Positions 50,252 through 63,223 of a stretch of 64,000 nt of DNA are shown one piece after another; positions within the stretch are counted from its first letter, which is position 1; every line of letters starts with the position of its first letter. The DNA comes from Chlorops oryzae (lineage: Eukaryota > Arthropoda > Insecta > Diptera > Chloropidae). The stretch is from the NCBI GenBank assembly GCA_020466095.1, contig CM035808.1, forward strand, positions 44,675,793 to 44,739,792, written 5' to 3'. The notes under the pieces are model-generated. The model was given only the letters and a program-made list of their open reading frames with translations, had not been told where the DNA came from and searched no databases. A program made the position numbers and the translations under genes.

Positions 50252-51095
50252 ATCTTACTAAGGAATAGAAAAAATAGGACAATACTCTCGACTATGACTC
50301 TTAGTGTATTTGTCCTTGCTCTCCACTGGTTGGGAATCGCTGGCTCATAGCAACAGCTGAAATCTCGGAAATGGCTTTCACCGACACTCTGAAGTTATTT
50401 ATGCGCATAAGTATATCGGTAGGCAGCAGCATAAAAAAAAACTTAATGAAATAAAAACACAAACCTGAAATATATTCGCAACACTTACTTATGCGGTGAA
50501 GGTTTATACGCACACTTCAAACGTATCGCATTACACTCCGCAAATTGCTTTCTTTTCCCAGCAACGTTATCCACTGCCAATCTCGCTCATCCAATCGTCA
50601 TAAACAGCTCTGAAATTCAATTTCGTATTCAATTCAAGTTTTTTTTTTTTTGTTTTTCAGTTTTCATTTCACTTCGCTTCTTTTTTTTCATTTCCGATAT
50701 CCTTCAAATGAGATGTCTAGGTTTGTGCGTGTTTGTATATATAAGCTATCATTTGCGTGTGCAAATAATGCGCGTTTATATGGGGACTGTTTGTTTTTAT
50801 AGCTAAAGGAAGATGTCATCGCATGATTTAAGCCTCATTGGAAACGTTTAAGAAATTCTTGAATTAAAAGAAATGTTTAAATCAATTTGAAAAAATTCCC
50901 TTCAGATTGAGGATCATTTTTTCATATCACTTTTGTCACTTTCAGTTTACAAGTGTCGGAACTCGTTATTACCAAATCTTTTAACTCCTTGAAGAGCTAA
51001 GGGTCAAGGAGATTTATTAAGGGCACATTAACGGAAAAGGATTAGCTTTTAGTCATATGCGAGCTGTTGAGCTTTGTAGTGATGGATACACACAT
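50252..51095. other. Non-coding stretch
   Basis: AT-rich sequence with T-runs near 50640 and 50681. Nothing recognisable as a gene or element. Confidence 0.5.
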
Positions 51096-51978
51096 ATATA
51101 GAGTAGATCTCCGGCAATCCGATAACAGTAGGGCAGTTTCGAACTATCGGATTTGTCGGATTATAGAGTGCTGCCTAAGGGCCAATATTACCAAGCACAT
51201 TTAAAAAAATTTTAAATTAAAATAAAAATTTTTTTATTTTAAATTTCATTTTCAATATGAAACTTTTTTAAATATCGCAAAATGTGGCAGCACGCTCCAT
51301 TGTCAGGGTAGTCAGTCAAATTCACAGCTGCTTGAATTATTATTTTTGAGCATTGAGCCGCGTGCGCGCGATTTTTCATCAGTTTCATATCGCTGTAGTC
51401 CGAATCCATAAATTTAAAGCCTTGCTTCTTTCGTATTGCACAGATTTTTTCCGTAAAATTTTAGAATGAATGTAATCAGCTGCTTTTCTACCACCTGGAG
51501 CAGGGCTGTTGCGGTATTTAAAAAAAATTTTTAAACGACCTATTGAGATAGTTTTAATTTTTTTCAAAAATATTTTAAAAATTTCTTTGGTGAAAATGAA
51601 AATCAAATTTTATTTAAAAAATTTTTTAAAATATGCTTGAAAATATTGGCCCTAAGATACCCTATAGTCCGGAATTTTTTACAAGAAAATACCTTGTAAT
51701 CCGACATTATTCAATGATAAGATTTGAAATATTTTATTATGAAGTACAAATCATTGTTTATAATGTACGGCAAACGTAAATTAAACGTCACGAATTTTTA
51801 TAAAAAATTTTTCGAATATCAGTTTTATATTCTTCGAAAATACGCGAAATCCGTTCGATTTTGAATTCCGACATTTTTCTAAATGAATCTTATTTTCATC
51901 ACACGCCTGAACAAAAGACATGTCTTCTTACAGGGGGTGCCGGATCAGATAGGTGCCAGATTACTGGGGGTGTACTCT
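51096..51978. mobile_element. Pogo/Tigger-like remnant containing a MITE
   Basis: The ends GAGTAGATCTCCGGCAATCC and (inverse) GAGTACACCCCCAGTAATCT resemble pogo/Tigger termini, and the interior repeats CCGGATTAT-like phrases on both sides of the MITE at 51179. The similarity is partial, so the limits are approximate. Confidence 0.4.
51179..51652. mobile_element. Harbinger-like MITE
   Basis: 474 bp with ends GGGCCAATATT / AATATTGGCCC and flanking TAA on both sides (51176-51178 and 51653-51655). Removing it restores the pogo-like sequence across the junction. The inverted similarity extends about 50 bp inwards. Confidence 0.75.
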
Positions 51979-54900
51979 ATTCAAGATCCAAAGCTGAGAC
52001 GATGTAGTCATGTCGGTCGATCTGTCTATTCCAATTATTGAAACCCCTTTACAGCGGTAAACGTGATCTATTTCGTATGGAAATGAGCACAATACTCGAA
52101 ATATAGAACGAATATGACAAAAAAAAAAATCAAATCTTGGGTAAATTGAAGTTCGGGATGCCGAATCTAAAAATTAAAATCGGTTTTCAGTAAAAAAAAA
52201 AAAATAATGGCAGAATCACATATTTATCAAAACTAAGCTTATATAATGATTTTAATGCAAAGATAATGATTGTGCTGCCACATATTGACCCAAAAAAATT
52301 TTTTTAACCCGTCTATGGTCAAACAAAATCTAAAAAAAGTTATTCCAACGATTTCTGGTGATAAAATCAAGACAAACCAATAGTAATATGTAAACGGTCA
52401 GTGATTATATGTTCATCATCCACTTTTTAAAGTGAAAAAAAAAAAAAAAAAATGGGAAATCTTGACTATTTATGATGTAACTTCACTGTACGAAGTATGC
52501 ATTAGCAACAGCAAACTTTCAGGTGATGTTTAAAATGGTATCGTTCGTATACTACAGCGGGCGAAAATGGGTTAAGAAAAAGATAGTAATAAAATTCGGA
52601 AAACTATGCAAAAAAGAAACCTTTACTTGGGACGAATCAAAAGCTCTGCGATGCGATTATCCAAAGAAATTGATTTTCTGTAGCACAGTTTTAGGCAGCC
52701 TTCTTATTACCCTGCAGTTCATTTACCAGTACTTTACTAGTGCAAAAGCCACCAGTACTAGTTCTTTTCTATACCAGTATAACATCTGTACAGGAAATCA
52801 CTAGTACAGTATGCACCAGAACTATTCTAGTCCTTTTTAGATGCAATTGGGTAAAATTGCACCAATTAAATACTAGTCATGTTTAAGGGAAAAAAGGTAC
52901 CAGAATCGTTGATTTGCTTTTCTTTTTCTGTAAGCACAGCATAGGAAAAAAACATTTATATTCAGTCACTATCGATTGATTTGTAGTTCAACTTTAATGA
53001 ACGCCCATGATTATTCCAATTATCACTAGAATAGTTATGGTGGAAGCTTACCCAAAAAATAAACTGGTTCTTCTAGTTCTGGTAAAAGTACTAGTTCTTT
53101 TCAGAGAATTGCCCAACTGTTTACTAAAGGGTACTAACATATCGCACACCAATAAGAAAACCATCATAATTCGAAATTCGTTTAGTAAATTCTCTCATGT
53201 TTGACTGCATTTTACTGCAAGAAAAGCGACACGTAGAAAATTCGTATTTATATTGTTTGATTCAGCACTAAATAAATAATAATATAGATTTATAAAATGT
53301 GATGAAAAATGTAAAATGCTGAGTGTTGCCGATTTTGTTACAAGTCTGCGATATATGTATGTATGTGACTGAAAGATCTTTCATTAGTAAAATGATTCTT
53401 CATTTAATTTAAAGCAAAATCGTATCGTAACGCCTTTCCGCAATATCGGTTTTTTATTTTTATTTTCGGGCTATTTGTTTTCTTCTGCTCCGCTCGTATT
53501 TGTTTGCAAAACAAAATCTTTTCTTTATTTTTTCGTATATATCAATCGGTTGATTGAACACGAATAAGCTAGTCAATGCGTCAATATAACAATCAAAGTG
53601 CTTTGTTTTCATTTCTCATTGAAGACACCACAATCTGTATTTCCTGCAGCAATCAGCGCACGAAGGAGACGCATCAGACAACAGACAGTCACAAATAAAA
53701 AATAAATAAAAAAAACTAAACTTTTGTAATCTCCACCGACAAATGTTCTAAAAAACAAAAAAAGACGCCATGAAAAAAGTCAACACAAATCTGAAAAAAA
53801 AAAGGAAAATCTTTTAGAAAAAAAAAGAAGAACGAAGAAGATGACTTGATTTATTGAAGCGCAACAAAAATTGGCGAGACGAACAAAGATTGTAACCGAA
53901 GTTGTCGGTATATTGCCCGATCCGAAAGTACGGCTGAAATTGAGCTTGACTTTTTGCCGTTTTATATTTTTATTTTTTTACTTCTTTATTTTCTGTGATT
54001 TTGAAACGTGAAACTGATTTTTCATTTTGTTATCAGTTACATTGTCAATGGCAATTCGAGCAGCGGCAAAACAAAGGGAGACAAATCCACAATCGGCATC
54101 GAGCAAACACAACATTCGCGATGGAAGTTCATTAGACAAAGGCCAACAAAAACCGAAGCGATATCAACTATGTATGTGTACGTCTAAATCCTGACTAGCG
54201 GCGGGCAGAAAACAAAAAATTCTACTAAATGAAAATGCCAAAGTTTGACAAAAAATAAATTGAAGTTCCAAAAAAAAAAAAAAGGGATGGGTGGACGGAT
54301 ACCCCACGTGCACTTGGATTAAAGCAGGGTAAAAAGAATTTTTCAGAAAAATCGCATCTATTTAAAAATGCATTCATACATAAATTGAAATTAACATTGC
54401 TCCCAGCATGCGTAGGGAGAGTCAGGTCCACTTAAAATCCACTTAAATGTTACTCTATTCCATATAAGACAGTCTGTTGCATTTCCGCATCCGGACGATG
54501 TACACCGGAAGAGTGTGGTTTACTACTCCTACACTTCGTTGAACCGATGATGATGATGGTGTTGACGATGACGATGGATGTGGGCAACAACTGTTTGCTT
54601 CAATCAAAATTTCGCTCGTAAGAGTAATGCGAACATTTAATAACACAACAACAACAACCATATCGCTATATAGTATACTTTATGTCTGATATTCATCAGC
54701 AAACACAAACAAGTGCGCTTGCATGAAATGAAAAAGCCCGCACACCCATACAATCGAGTCGGACGATCATGATGATGGTGATGAAGATGATGGCGATTGG
54801 GACGTTGATGACAGTGCGCTATATTATAGTTGGAGATAACAGCAAGATAATGTCCCCGACAGCCTTCCAGAACATCCTTTGATACAATTTCATGTTGTTT

Positions 54901-55962
54901 CCGTTTCGCATTAAAGTGACATTAAAATTTTGCAAACGTAGCGTCGAGACCAGAGAACAGCGCACATCGCACATCGCATGGATGTAGTTGTATTACGTTC
55001 GGTCGGGAATATCCACCGGCCGCAACATAATTGTGGTAACAATGCAACGGAAATGCACTGGACTGGCTGGAGTAACCGGAAACTGAGTTCGGCAGCAACA
55101 TACTACGTACGTACACTGCCGGTATGGTGGTTCAGCATTAAATAACAAGCTCGTTGGGCGTTTGTTTTCCCAGCGTTGTCATGTCGTCGCCAAACAGAGC
55201 CAATAGCTAACAATTCTCATCACTGAGACAATTTCGATTTTTTCCCTCAACTTTTAATTTTTTTTTTTTTTAGGAAATTCTCGAACGCTCCGCTTCATTC
55301 GTGCTCAATTAAAAACATTCTTCTTAGACTGTTGACGTAGTCAAATTTTCAATCAGCACTCGAGCTTTCGAACGTGTAATCAAGCTATCGTCGCCAACCG
55401 GCGAATGTGTGGTATGGTGGTGGCAGTAGCAATGGCCTCTGTCATTCTATGAGGCTTACCGTTGTGGCATTAAGAAGACCCCTCTGCAGGGGTATCGGCA
55501 GTGGCAATGGCAATGGCAACGGCAACGGTAATGGCAACTTCATCGGCATCAGCATTGAGAATGATTAATTTTGAAATCTGAAATACCATGGAATGCCGAG
55601 AGAGGTTTTCCATAGGCTTAACAACAAGGTTCCATCCATAATCAAATGTTCCATCTGCCTCATCGAAAGTAATTGAAAGCAATGCATACATACGAGTTGC
55701 ATATACCAATGCGTGTGTTACTTATATGGACCGTAACCGTTTAAGATATTATTTCTTCGGGCAAATGGCTGGATTAATTTCTAATTTGATTGAAAACGTA
55801 TGCAAGTACTTATGGATTGAGCTTGAGGCACCAATAATTCTGATGAACATCGTGATACAGGCGTTCACATTTGTTCGAAAATGAAGTTCAAGGGGTCACA
55901 AAAAAAAAATGTTCCTTCTTCATTAATATCAAAGGACGAAGCTCAGGAACACTTAGATAATA
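51979..55962. other. Non-coding stretch
   Basis: Contains poly-A (52436-52451), an area rich in CCAGTACTAGT-type words (52720-53100), CAACAA (54644-54657), ATGATG-type (54548-54580, 54770-54800) and GGCAAT/GGCAAC hexamer repeats (55498-55540). An open frame at 52523-52804 is not supported by any motif. The 53640-54180 stretch is purine-rich and could be untranslated or regulatory, without proof. Confidence 0.4.
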
Positions 55963-56878
55963 CACCGAGAGAAAAAGGTAGTTATATTAACTGAAAAAGC
56001 AGGTTAAAATAACCGGTTCACTAGTTTAGGAGCTTATGTGTAGTCGGTCATTGAAACAGTAAAACAGTCAATAGGATAAATACCTGATGGATTGATAGAA
56101 CGTCTCTGCGATAATCAACTGTCTCGGAAAAAAAGACAAAAGGGAAAAAAACTAAACTTGTTGCTTGACTTTTTATCTTCTTGTCTGAATGTTAATTTAT
56201 TATTTAATAATTATTAAAATTTTTTAGGTCTTATTGTATCATGTAAAAAAATTTACTCTTCTCGTCTCTTTAAAAATTTTCAGCCTCGGCGATTAACCTT
56301 CCTTCTTTATTTAATCGAACAAATTTCATAGGAGTTATAATTTTTGATACTATGAGTATAATTGTTGTCAAAATGTCCAAAATTGCTTAAGCTTGTCAAT
56401 TTTCTTTGCGTACCTACTAAAGGAATGTTTTACTCACAAAATTTTTACTTGAAAATGCAACCATTTGGAACAATTAAATAAAATTAAGCTAAGAAATTTT
56501 TAAGATTTAACTTTGCCTTAAAAAACCAACGTTAGTCGATCTGTAACAGGAAAATTCAATACTGTTAATTAAAAAAAAATTATCCAAAAAATTCGCCGCC
56601 AGTAGGGATAAACCAACTTGAGTGCACGACGGCAATCACAGCTTAAAACAACTGAGCTAATTCAAAAAAACATCTGAACGTTTTTGAACGAATGCGAACT
56701 TATACGTCTAAGTGAACAAATTGCGAATTATTCATGACATAAAAAGTGACTATTTTTCAACTGTTGAAAATTTGACTATCCTTTTCCAAGTGCATTTAAC
56801 GGGGAATACAGTTTATTTGACCACTCTTACTTTAACTGTTCTAAGTGGTTGATTTAACTGTTCTTATTTCTCTCGGTG
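55963..56878 (-). mobile_element. TIR element (CACCGAGAGAAA family), copy 2, inverted
   Basis: 916 bp with the same ends and TA flanks as 44319-45473, but in opposite orientation and without the SINE. Homology covers the full length, including the degraded tRNA-like module. It serves as the empty-site reference for the SINE insertion in copy 1. Confidence 0.85.
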
Positions 56879-57034
56879 TAGAAAGACTCTAGAAAACTTT
56901 TAAGTGGCGAAAAGACACTAATATTATTACATCTAATATTCATGCCGCAACTCAGGAGGAGCATAAGCGAGTCCGCAAAGAGGTAAGCAAGGATTAAGAA
57001 GAAGAAGAAGAATTCATGCCAATCATTCACAATT

Positions 57035-57680
57035 CTCGGAAATAAAAGACAAAAGGGAACGGCAATCCTGGAAACTGTTCAAGATCGCTATGATTGTATG
57101 CGGAGATCGTTAAATTTAATATATATTTAATAATTACACTATGAAACATTTTTGAGGTCATGAAATGTAAAAAAAAATTTACTGCAGTTCCTGTGCTCTG
57201 TGCTCAAAAAAGTTGTTCAGTTACATATTTCCATTACTTTAATTTAATCAACAAATTTTCATAGGAGTTATAATGTTTTGACTACTATGAGCCATAATTA
57301 GTGAAAATTAGTCCGAAAATTGTTAAACTTATTAGATTTTTGCTATTCTTACCTACTAAATGGAGTTTTACTAAGAAGTTATTACTAGAGTAATGTCACC
57401 TATTGTGGACCGCCTAAGCAAAAGCTTAGCTAAGAATTTGTTGAAGTTTAACCGTGGTTTTTATATACCATAGGTTAGTCGATATTACTAGGAAACTTTC
57501 CACTTGTTGCTTTAAAAAAAATTGATTTTGAAAAAAGGGTTGAATTTTTGGGGGAAAAAATTTGCAACCTTGAGTGGACCATCCGCGGAAATTAAAAAAA
57601 AAACGGTAGAAAATTCAAAAAAACCACATAGCTACAAAAGTTTTTGAACCGAGCATCGGATTCAGTGTCATTATCCGAGT
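57035..57680 (-). mobile_element. Diverged, truncated third copy of the CACCGAGAGAAA element
   Basis: Parallels 56113-56690 in the same order and orientation (shared blocks: AAAGACAAAAGGGAA, CATAGGAGTTATAAT, CCTACTAAA, GGTTAGTCGAT). Both inverted ends are missing. It lies about 160 bp from copy 2. Confidence 0.65.
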
Positions 57681-60270
57681 CACAATGTTTGCATGTAAAA
57701 AAAAGCCTTTGATACCTACTGATGCACTACTCGATGACATGCCCAAAAAAAAATTTAATAAAGCTCATAAAACTAGTTAACACTGTTCCAAAGTCTATTT
57801 ATATATATCCATAAAAATGCTAAATTTATAAGATTGAAAAATTTTTACGGTCCACTCAAGATTGCAAGCAGTGGCCCACTCAAGGTGAAACTCACGATTT
57901 CAAGTGAGCCACCAAAATTTTTACACTCTTAGTGGCAGTCCGTTTAAGGTGACCTTACCCTACAGTTCTTCCCTCCCTACCAAAGGCTAAAAAATTTTTA
58001 TAGACAGGAAAAGAGTATATTATATTGTTTACGAGATATAGCCAAAAGTAAAATCCAAAAAGCGCAACTTAATTCTCGGCCGCTCGTTTCGCGAACGATT
58101 TAAAATTGATGTGAAACCAATTTATGAATATCAATTATAGGGAATTTGTTTTACCTTCGCATAAAATAGTATAATGCACGGAAAAAATTCAACCCAAATT
58201 ATGATTGAAATGTAAAATGAAATGCCTGTGATATAACTAGTCCTGAGCTTTATGAGCTATTTCAAGAAAACAGACATCTCAAAAGAGATGTTAAAATAAG
58301 TTTTAAAAAAAAACTTCTCTCCCTTCCTCACGCAAATGAGAATTTCGGTATAATTTCGACGTTCAACCATTCGAAATGGCCAAGTGTACTCAAAAGCATT
58401 CAAAACGTTAATTAACTTGCGTTTTACCGCACTCAAACAAAAACATCGCCAATCGTCTATTCCATTATCTTTTAAACAAACTTTATAATATGGAATTTGG
58501 AACTCCATTTTGTGGTCGAAATTTTAATGCTCTTATAAACAACAATAAAATAAACAGTATAGAGACTACCGAAGCAGCACAAAGACTGGCGGGCCAACCA
58601 CCGCATCTAGTTAGAAAAGCTTTTTACAAGAGTATTAGAAACATGCTGCAAACGTATCGGCGAACCACAAATTCAAAACCTCAAAGGGTCCATAGTTAGT
58701 GTACATATTCCCTTTAAACTCGTATGCATATTTTTTTTTCACGATTTTTGTATTTGGCCATTATTCGAAATGCGCATAAATACGCATTGCAACTTACTTA
58801 AATTAAGCACCCAACTGCGAATATATTTATGTATGCATGAGTTATGTACATATTTCGTTTGTGGTTTTAACTATTTACACAGCCAAAGAGGAATTTTGAT
58901 GCCCGAAAATATGCTACAAAAAAATTGTATACAAATTCGCTTTGCCTTCCATACACACACACACACACAAATACAAAGGCATTTAAACCAAATTATGTTA
59001 TTAGTTTTGAAGTACCGCGTACGTACAACGTTGGAGTACTTGAAAAAGTATTTCTTTACTTGTGAGCTTGCATTTGGACTCAATGCTATTTTAATACAAG
59101 CAAATGAACGAGTCCAAGCATCAATTTAATATATTCACCAACGCAGCCGCAACCAACAACAAACCAACAAAGGGGACGAAAAACTACTCGAAAGCCAAAA
59201 AAAGAAAATGTTTGCCAAAAATATATTTGAGTGGGGTACGTAAAAACATGAAATGAGCGGAAGACAAAAAAAGGACCGAAGGCATCAAAAGTGCATTAAA
59301 AAATTAAAGACAGATTGTATATAACATTAAAAACTTCGGTAAATTATATTCCTATAGAAAGAGAAAAGGAATAAGGGAGGGAGAGATTGAGAGAAATAGA
59401 GATAGTGGAAGATGAAGATACAGATAGAGAGAGTGGAAGAAGAAGATACAGATAGAGAGAGTGGAAGACGAAGATACAGATAGAGTGGAAGAAGAAGATA
59501 CAGATAGAAAGAGTGGATGACGAAGATACAGATAGAGTGGAAGAAGAAGATACAGATAGAGATAGTGGAAGAAGAAGATACAGAAAGAGATAGTGGAAGA
59601 AGATCAGTGTTGCCAAACTGATACAATTGTTTCAAGGTGTGGGGGGAGGTAGAGAGCAAGCGAGAAGAAGAGATAGACAGAGCTGATGAGAGATAGAGGG
59701 AGAGGGTGCCAGAAAAATAGAGATAGAGAGAGAGAAAGGATGATGATTTGAATCAAGTTGAACACAGAATGAAATATGCGAAGGCATTATTTTGATTTCG
59801 AATAACCTTGACCAATTCTCTGCTACATGGGCTGTTAACCAAATTAACAGTTATTCCGTAGTACAGACGATGGAAATATAAAATAATTATCCAGGAAGAA
59901 GTCAGAAAATGTGGATAAATTTTTTTTGGGGGAAAGTTAAAGGAATGAGTAAATAAGTTAGGAGCAATTTTTAAGGACTATAGTTCTCCATGTCTATGGC
60001 TTAAACTTTGTTATAGACACAATGCCAAATATTATATGAGTTGCATACAAATAAGATTGAAAGCTATTACAAATATATATGTATTTATAATTTTATCAAA
60101 ATTTACTTTTATTTCGTTGCATTCCATTTTTTTTCTTATCTATAATTATATAAATTTAAAATACTTTGGCATTTTAAGTCTCAGTTGAAAAGAAAATAGT
60201 TCTCTCATTTCATTAAATAGCGGATATTCTTAATCTCATAGTTGTTCTTTATCTTTTTACCTATACAATT
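57681..60270. other. Non-coding stretch between transposon remnants and mARC
   Basis: Includes a dispersed-repeat segment (58045-58150), two divergent short open frames overlapping at 58490-58508 (58257-58508 minus, 58490-58699 plus) without recognisable products, an AC run (58953-58969) and the minisatellite at 59403-59600. Confidence 0.45.
59403..59600. repeat. GA-rich minisatellite
   Basis: Seven units of 24 or 28 bp built on GAAGATACAGATAGAGAGAG, with a 4-bp GAGA indel separating the two unit lengths. Flanked by further GA-rich sequence (59340-59740). Confidence 0.85.
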
Positions 60271-60272
60271 TT

Positions 60273-60278
60273 TTTATT
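60273..60278 (-). promoter_or_regulatory. Likely poly-A signal of mARC
   Basis: AATAAA on the minus strand about 220 bp after the mARC stop codon, within AT-rich sequence. It is the first canonical hexamer I find after the stop. Confidence 0.45.
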
Positions 60279-60495
60279 TTGAATTTAAGTCATATAAATT
60301 TAATGTTAAGTCTTTGCGCAAAATGAAAATTTTACTTTTTAACGATATCATCCTGAGTTTTGATTAGCGCTTAATGCATATTAGCTTGTTCATCGAAAGT
60401 AAAAATCATGTAACAACGAACGTTATTAACAGAAAATTTCTTTACGTTTAAAGAGTTTCCTTCTAACTTTCCAATTCGTTTTCTCTAATATAAAA

Positions 60496-61622
60496 TTATT
60501 TATATTGCACGTAAACAGGATCACCACATCTTAGTCTGCCCTCTTTGTAAACATCGAAATAGACACCCATTTCTGGATCCGTCGGATGATTGCGTAGACG
60601 AAGCCTGTTCGAAAGGATTATGGAATACAATTAGTTGCTTGCTTTCCTTTTAATCTTTAGAAATATGTTTGTGTATCTACCTCCGCAACGTGCTCAATGG
60701 CTCAAAGTCCTCATTCCGTTTGCAAGTGACCACATTAATGTTTGTTATAATGCAACGCTCGCACGGGGAATTGAAACGCAAGATCGTTGATTTTCTCCTA
60801 TTATCGCCTATTTTCATCCATAACCAATTATCCTCATCAAAGGCTGGTACTTTCCCAGAGCTTTTTATGTATAAATTATTCCGGAATTGGTGTCGATGAA
60901 CTTGATTTGCAGGCGAAAGAATTAAATTTAAATCATTTACTGACTTATTGTGCATAACCATGATTGGCTTGTAATCCTGTAAAGAAATAATTTTCCAATA
61001 AAAAAAAAAAAAAAAAACAATAAATCAACAATTTTTTTCTACTCACATTAGGTACTTTGCGCCACCATCTGGTTTCAATGATCGGATCCAATGCCAAATA
61101 CAAACGTAAACCCAATCTACGATGTAATAAGACACTGGAAAACCAAGCATGATGTTCCGGAAGACCTTCAATCAGTTCCAAACTATAACCATTCAATTGC
61201 TGAATGAACCTCTGTCCATCGTGTGCTGTAAATTCATTGATATTAAGCGTTAATGGTTCGATGTTCGGAGCTTTTAGCACCAAGACTCCCGGCGAGATGA
61301 TTTTCATTTTAATACTCAACATGAAGGGATATCTACTGACGGACGCAATCGTCTTATCAACTTCATGCAATAGAATCAGTCGTCGATCATGAAAATAATG
61401 CTTGTACAATCCATAACAGTCGCAATTGGCTTCCTCCAGAACCACCGCGCTCGAAGACTTTATGGGATACAATGTGATTTCTTGAAGTGAACCTATGTGA
61501 TGCCATCCTTTCCTCGCTGGCCGTGCGTCTTTCCCTTTCCTTAGGTATCGGTAAGTTATCACACAAATTGCTATGGCACCAACACTCAAACCGATCGCAG
61601 AGATTTTATGCACTAATTTCAT
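60496..61622 (-). CDS. mARC: Mitochondrial amidoxime-reducing component (MOSC-domain molybdenum enzyme)
   Basis: Three exons: 61047-61622, 60681-60976 and 60496-60604, with introns of 70 and 76 bp (donors GTGAGT and GTAGAT, acceptors TTTACAG and CGAACAG). They total 981 bp, or 326 residues, close to other animal mARCs. Residues 7-24 form a hydrophobic N-terminal anchor followed by a basic stretch, the layout used to hold mARC in the mitochondrial outer membrane. A MOSC N-terminal barrel follows from about residue 43 (IGSLQEITLYPIKSS). The MOSC domain includes RWWRKVP, the PCERC motif (263-267) whose cysteine region holds the molybdenum cofactor ligand, and a C-terminal GDPVYVQY. The family reduces N-hydroxylated substrates with electrons from cytochrome b5 reductase and cytochrome b5. 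The start is the ATG at 61622; the frame stays open 30 bp further upstream but without another ATG. No frameshift or stop disturbs it. Confidence 0.95.
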
Positions 61623-63184
61623 AGCACATCGATGATTTATCGCGAATTTCAAAACACATATAAACTGATGATTTAATCTTCTTGTTATTTCTTATAAAAT
61701 ATTCTCTACATATCACGAAATATGATTAGCGGCAAAATGAAAATTGATCTCATCAAAAATAGTTCAGCTGAACCTCGTTTATGTAATACACAGGGTAATT
61801 AGTGAAAACAATTCTATTAAAATATAAATTATACTGATGTGATTTTCAGAAAAATCCTTTGAAATAGAATTGAAAGCGAAAAGGAAAAATTTTGAATTTT
61901 TAAATTAAATTTTTTTTTTTTTTTTTTGATAAACTTTTCTTTAAAAATTATTAACTCTGTATTCCGAATGTTAAAACTAACTACCCTGTATTGTAAATTC
62001 TTCTCATGCTGTTTTGTTCTCTTCTTGGTCAGCTGATTTCACAACGTTTTGCGATCTCTCTCGATCTTATTTAACCCAATAAGCACGACGATATTGAAAT
62101 GAACTCAAATTGAATTTGATGATTTCGAAAAATCGTTTTAGGCGAATTCCGAAATAGTTAGGAAGAGGATTGTCGTTTGATTTTTTGTTATCGCGAATTT
62201 ATTAACCCTTACGCACTAAAAATACCAATGAACTTTCAGGCTTAAATTAATCGGTTTTAAAATTTAATTAAATTCATTTTCTACACTCGAAAAATCTGAG
62301 GGAAATTTTCTATTACAAATACACACATGTGATTCTTCAAGATTCAAAAGAATTTTGGTTGGAACCACGTCCATCAATAGTTCAATACACTATCCACAAG
62401 ACTGATCTGCTCGATGTTGTGCGAGACGTTAAAAGGGCATAGGTATTTATTGGAATGTGAAATTAATTCACGTTCGAGAAATTACGTACCAGGGAACATC
62501 TAACATCTAAAGTTTGATGACTAGGGCTCGGAAAAAATGCACAAAAAATGACAAAAAATGCGTTTAAAAAAAAAAAACAGGTAAATAAGTCTCTAAGCTC
62601 ATTCCGTCTGAAAAATTTCCTTAATGTCATTACTTTATGGTTTAAAAGTCGATAAAAATATTTTATTTTGAGGGGTATTCATTCAATTAAAATTTCAACG
62701 CAAAAAAATAAAATAAAATAGATAAAAAATATTATTTGAAACGAATTTTTATGCATAAGTCAAAGACTGTCCAGGTGCATAAATTTGGACACTAACAGCA
62801 TTTTTTTAATATTAATTTTTGTCATTTTCAGGGAATTTTTTCCGAGTCCTATTTATGTCCATTAGAGAATATTTTTCCTTTTGATAATTCGATTTTAGAT
62901 TTCATTTGTTGTGAGCTCATTAAAAGCAATTTTCTGGAAGGTAAAATGAAGAAATGAAAACAAGTTTTCCTCTCGAATACAATACGATTCGGAAACGAAC
63001 TCACGAATTGGCTTTGAAGAATTATTTTCGCTCGAAATCGTTTCCAAACCATTCTGAAATCGTTCTCGTTGTTTGCGCTTATTGGGTACACAGCTACACT
63101 ACTCTCAGAGTACACATCAAAAGAGAGCAATTCACTTGTTTATTTTTAAAGTTAACTTTAACAATAATATTGTTTCAAAAGTTC

Positions 63185-63223
<39 letters not shown>

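Noticed and set aside
52523..52804. 93-codon plus-strand frame
   Set aside because: The second half overlaps CCAGTACTAGT-type repeated words; no family resemblance.
57387..57957. TIR element with GTCACCT-type ends
   Set aside because: Its left part aligns continuously with the CACCGAGAGAAA element family, so the apparent inverted ends are probably coincidental.
59327..59659. Minus-strand frames rich in SICIFFFHS-type repeats
   Set aside because: Shadow translation of the GA-rich minisatellite.
61623..61652. Longer mARC start 10 codons upstream
   Set aside because: The upstream initiating codon would be TTG; the ATG at 61622 gives the expected membrane anchor directly at the N-terminus.
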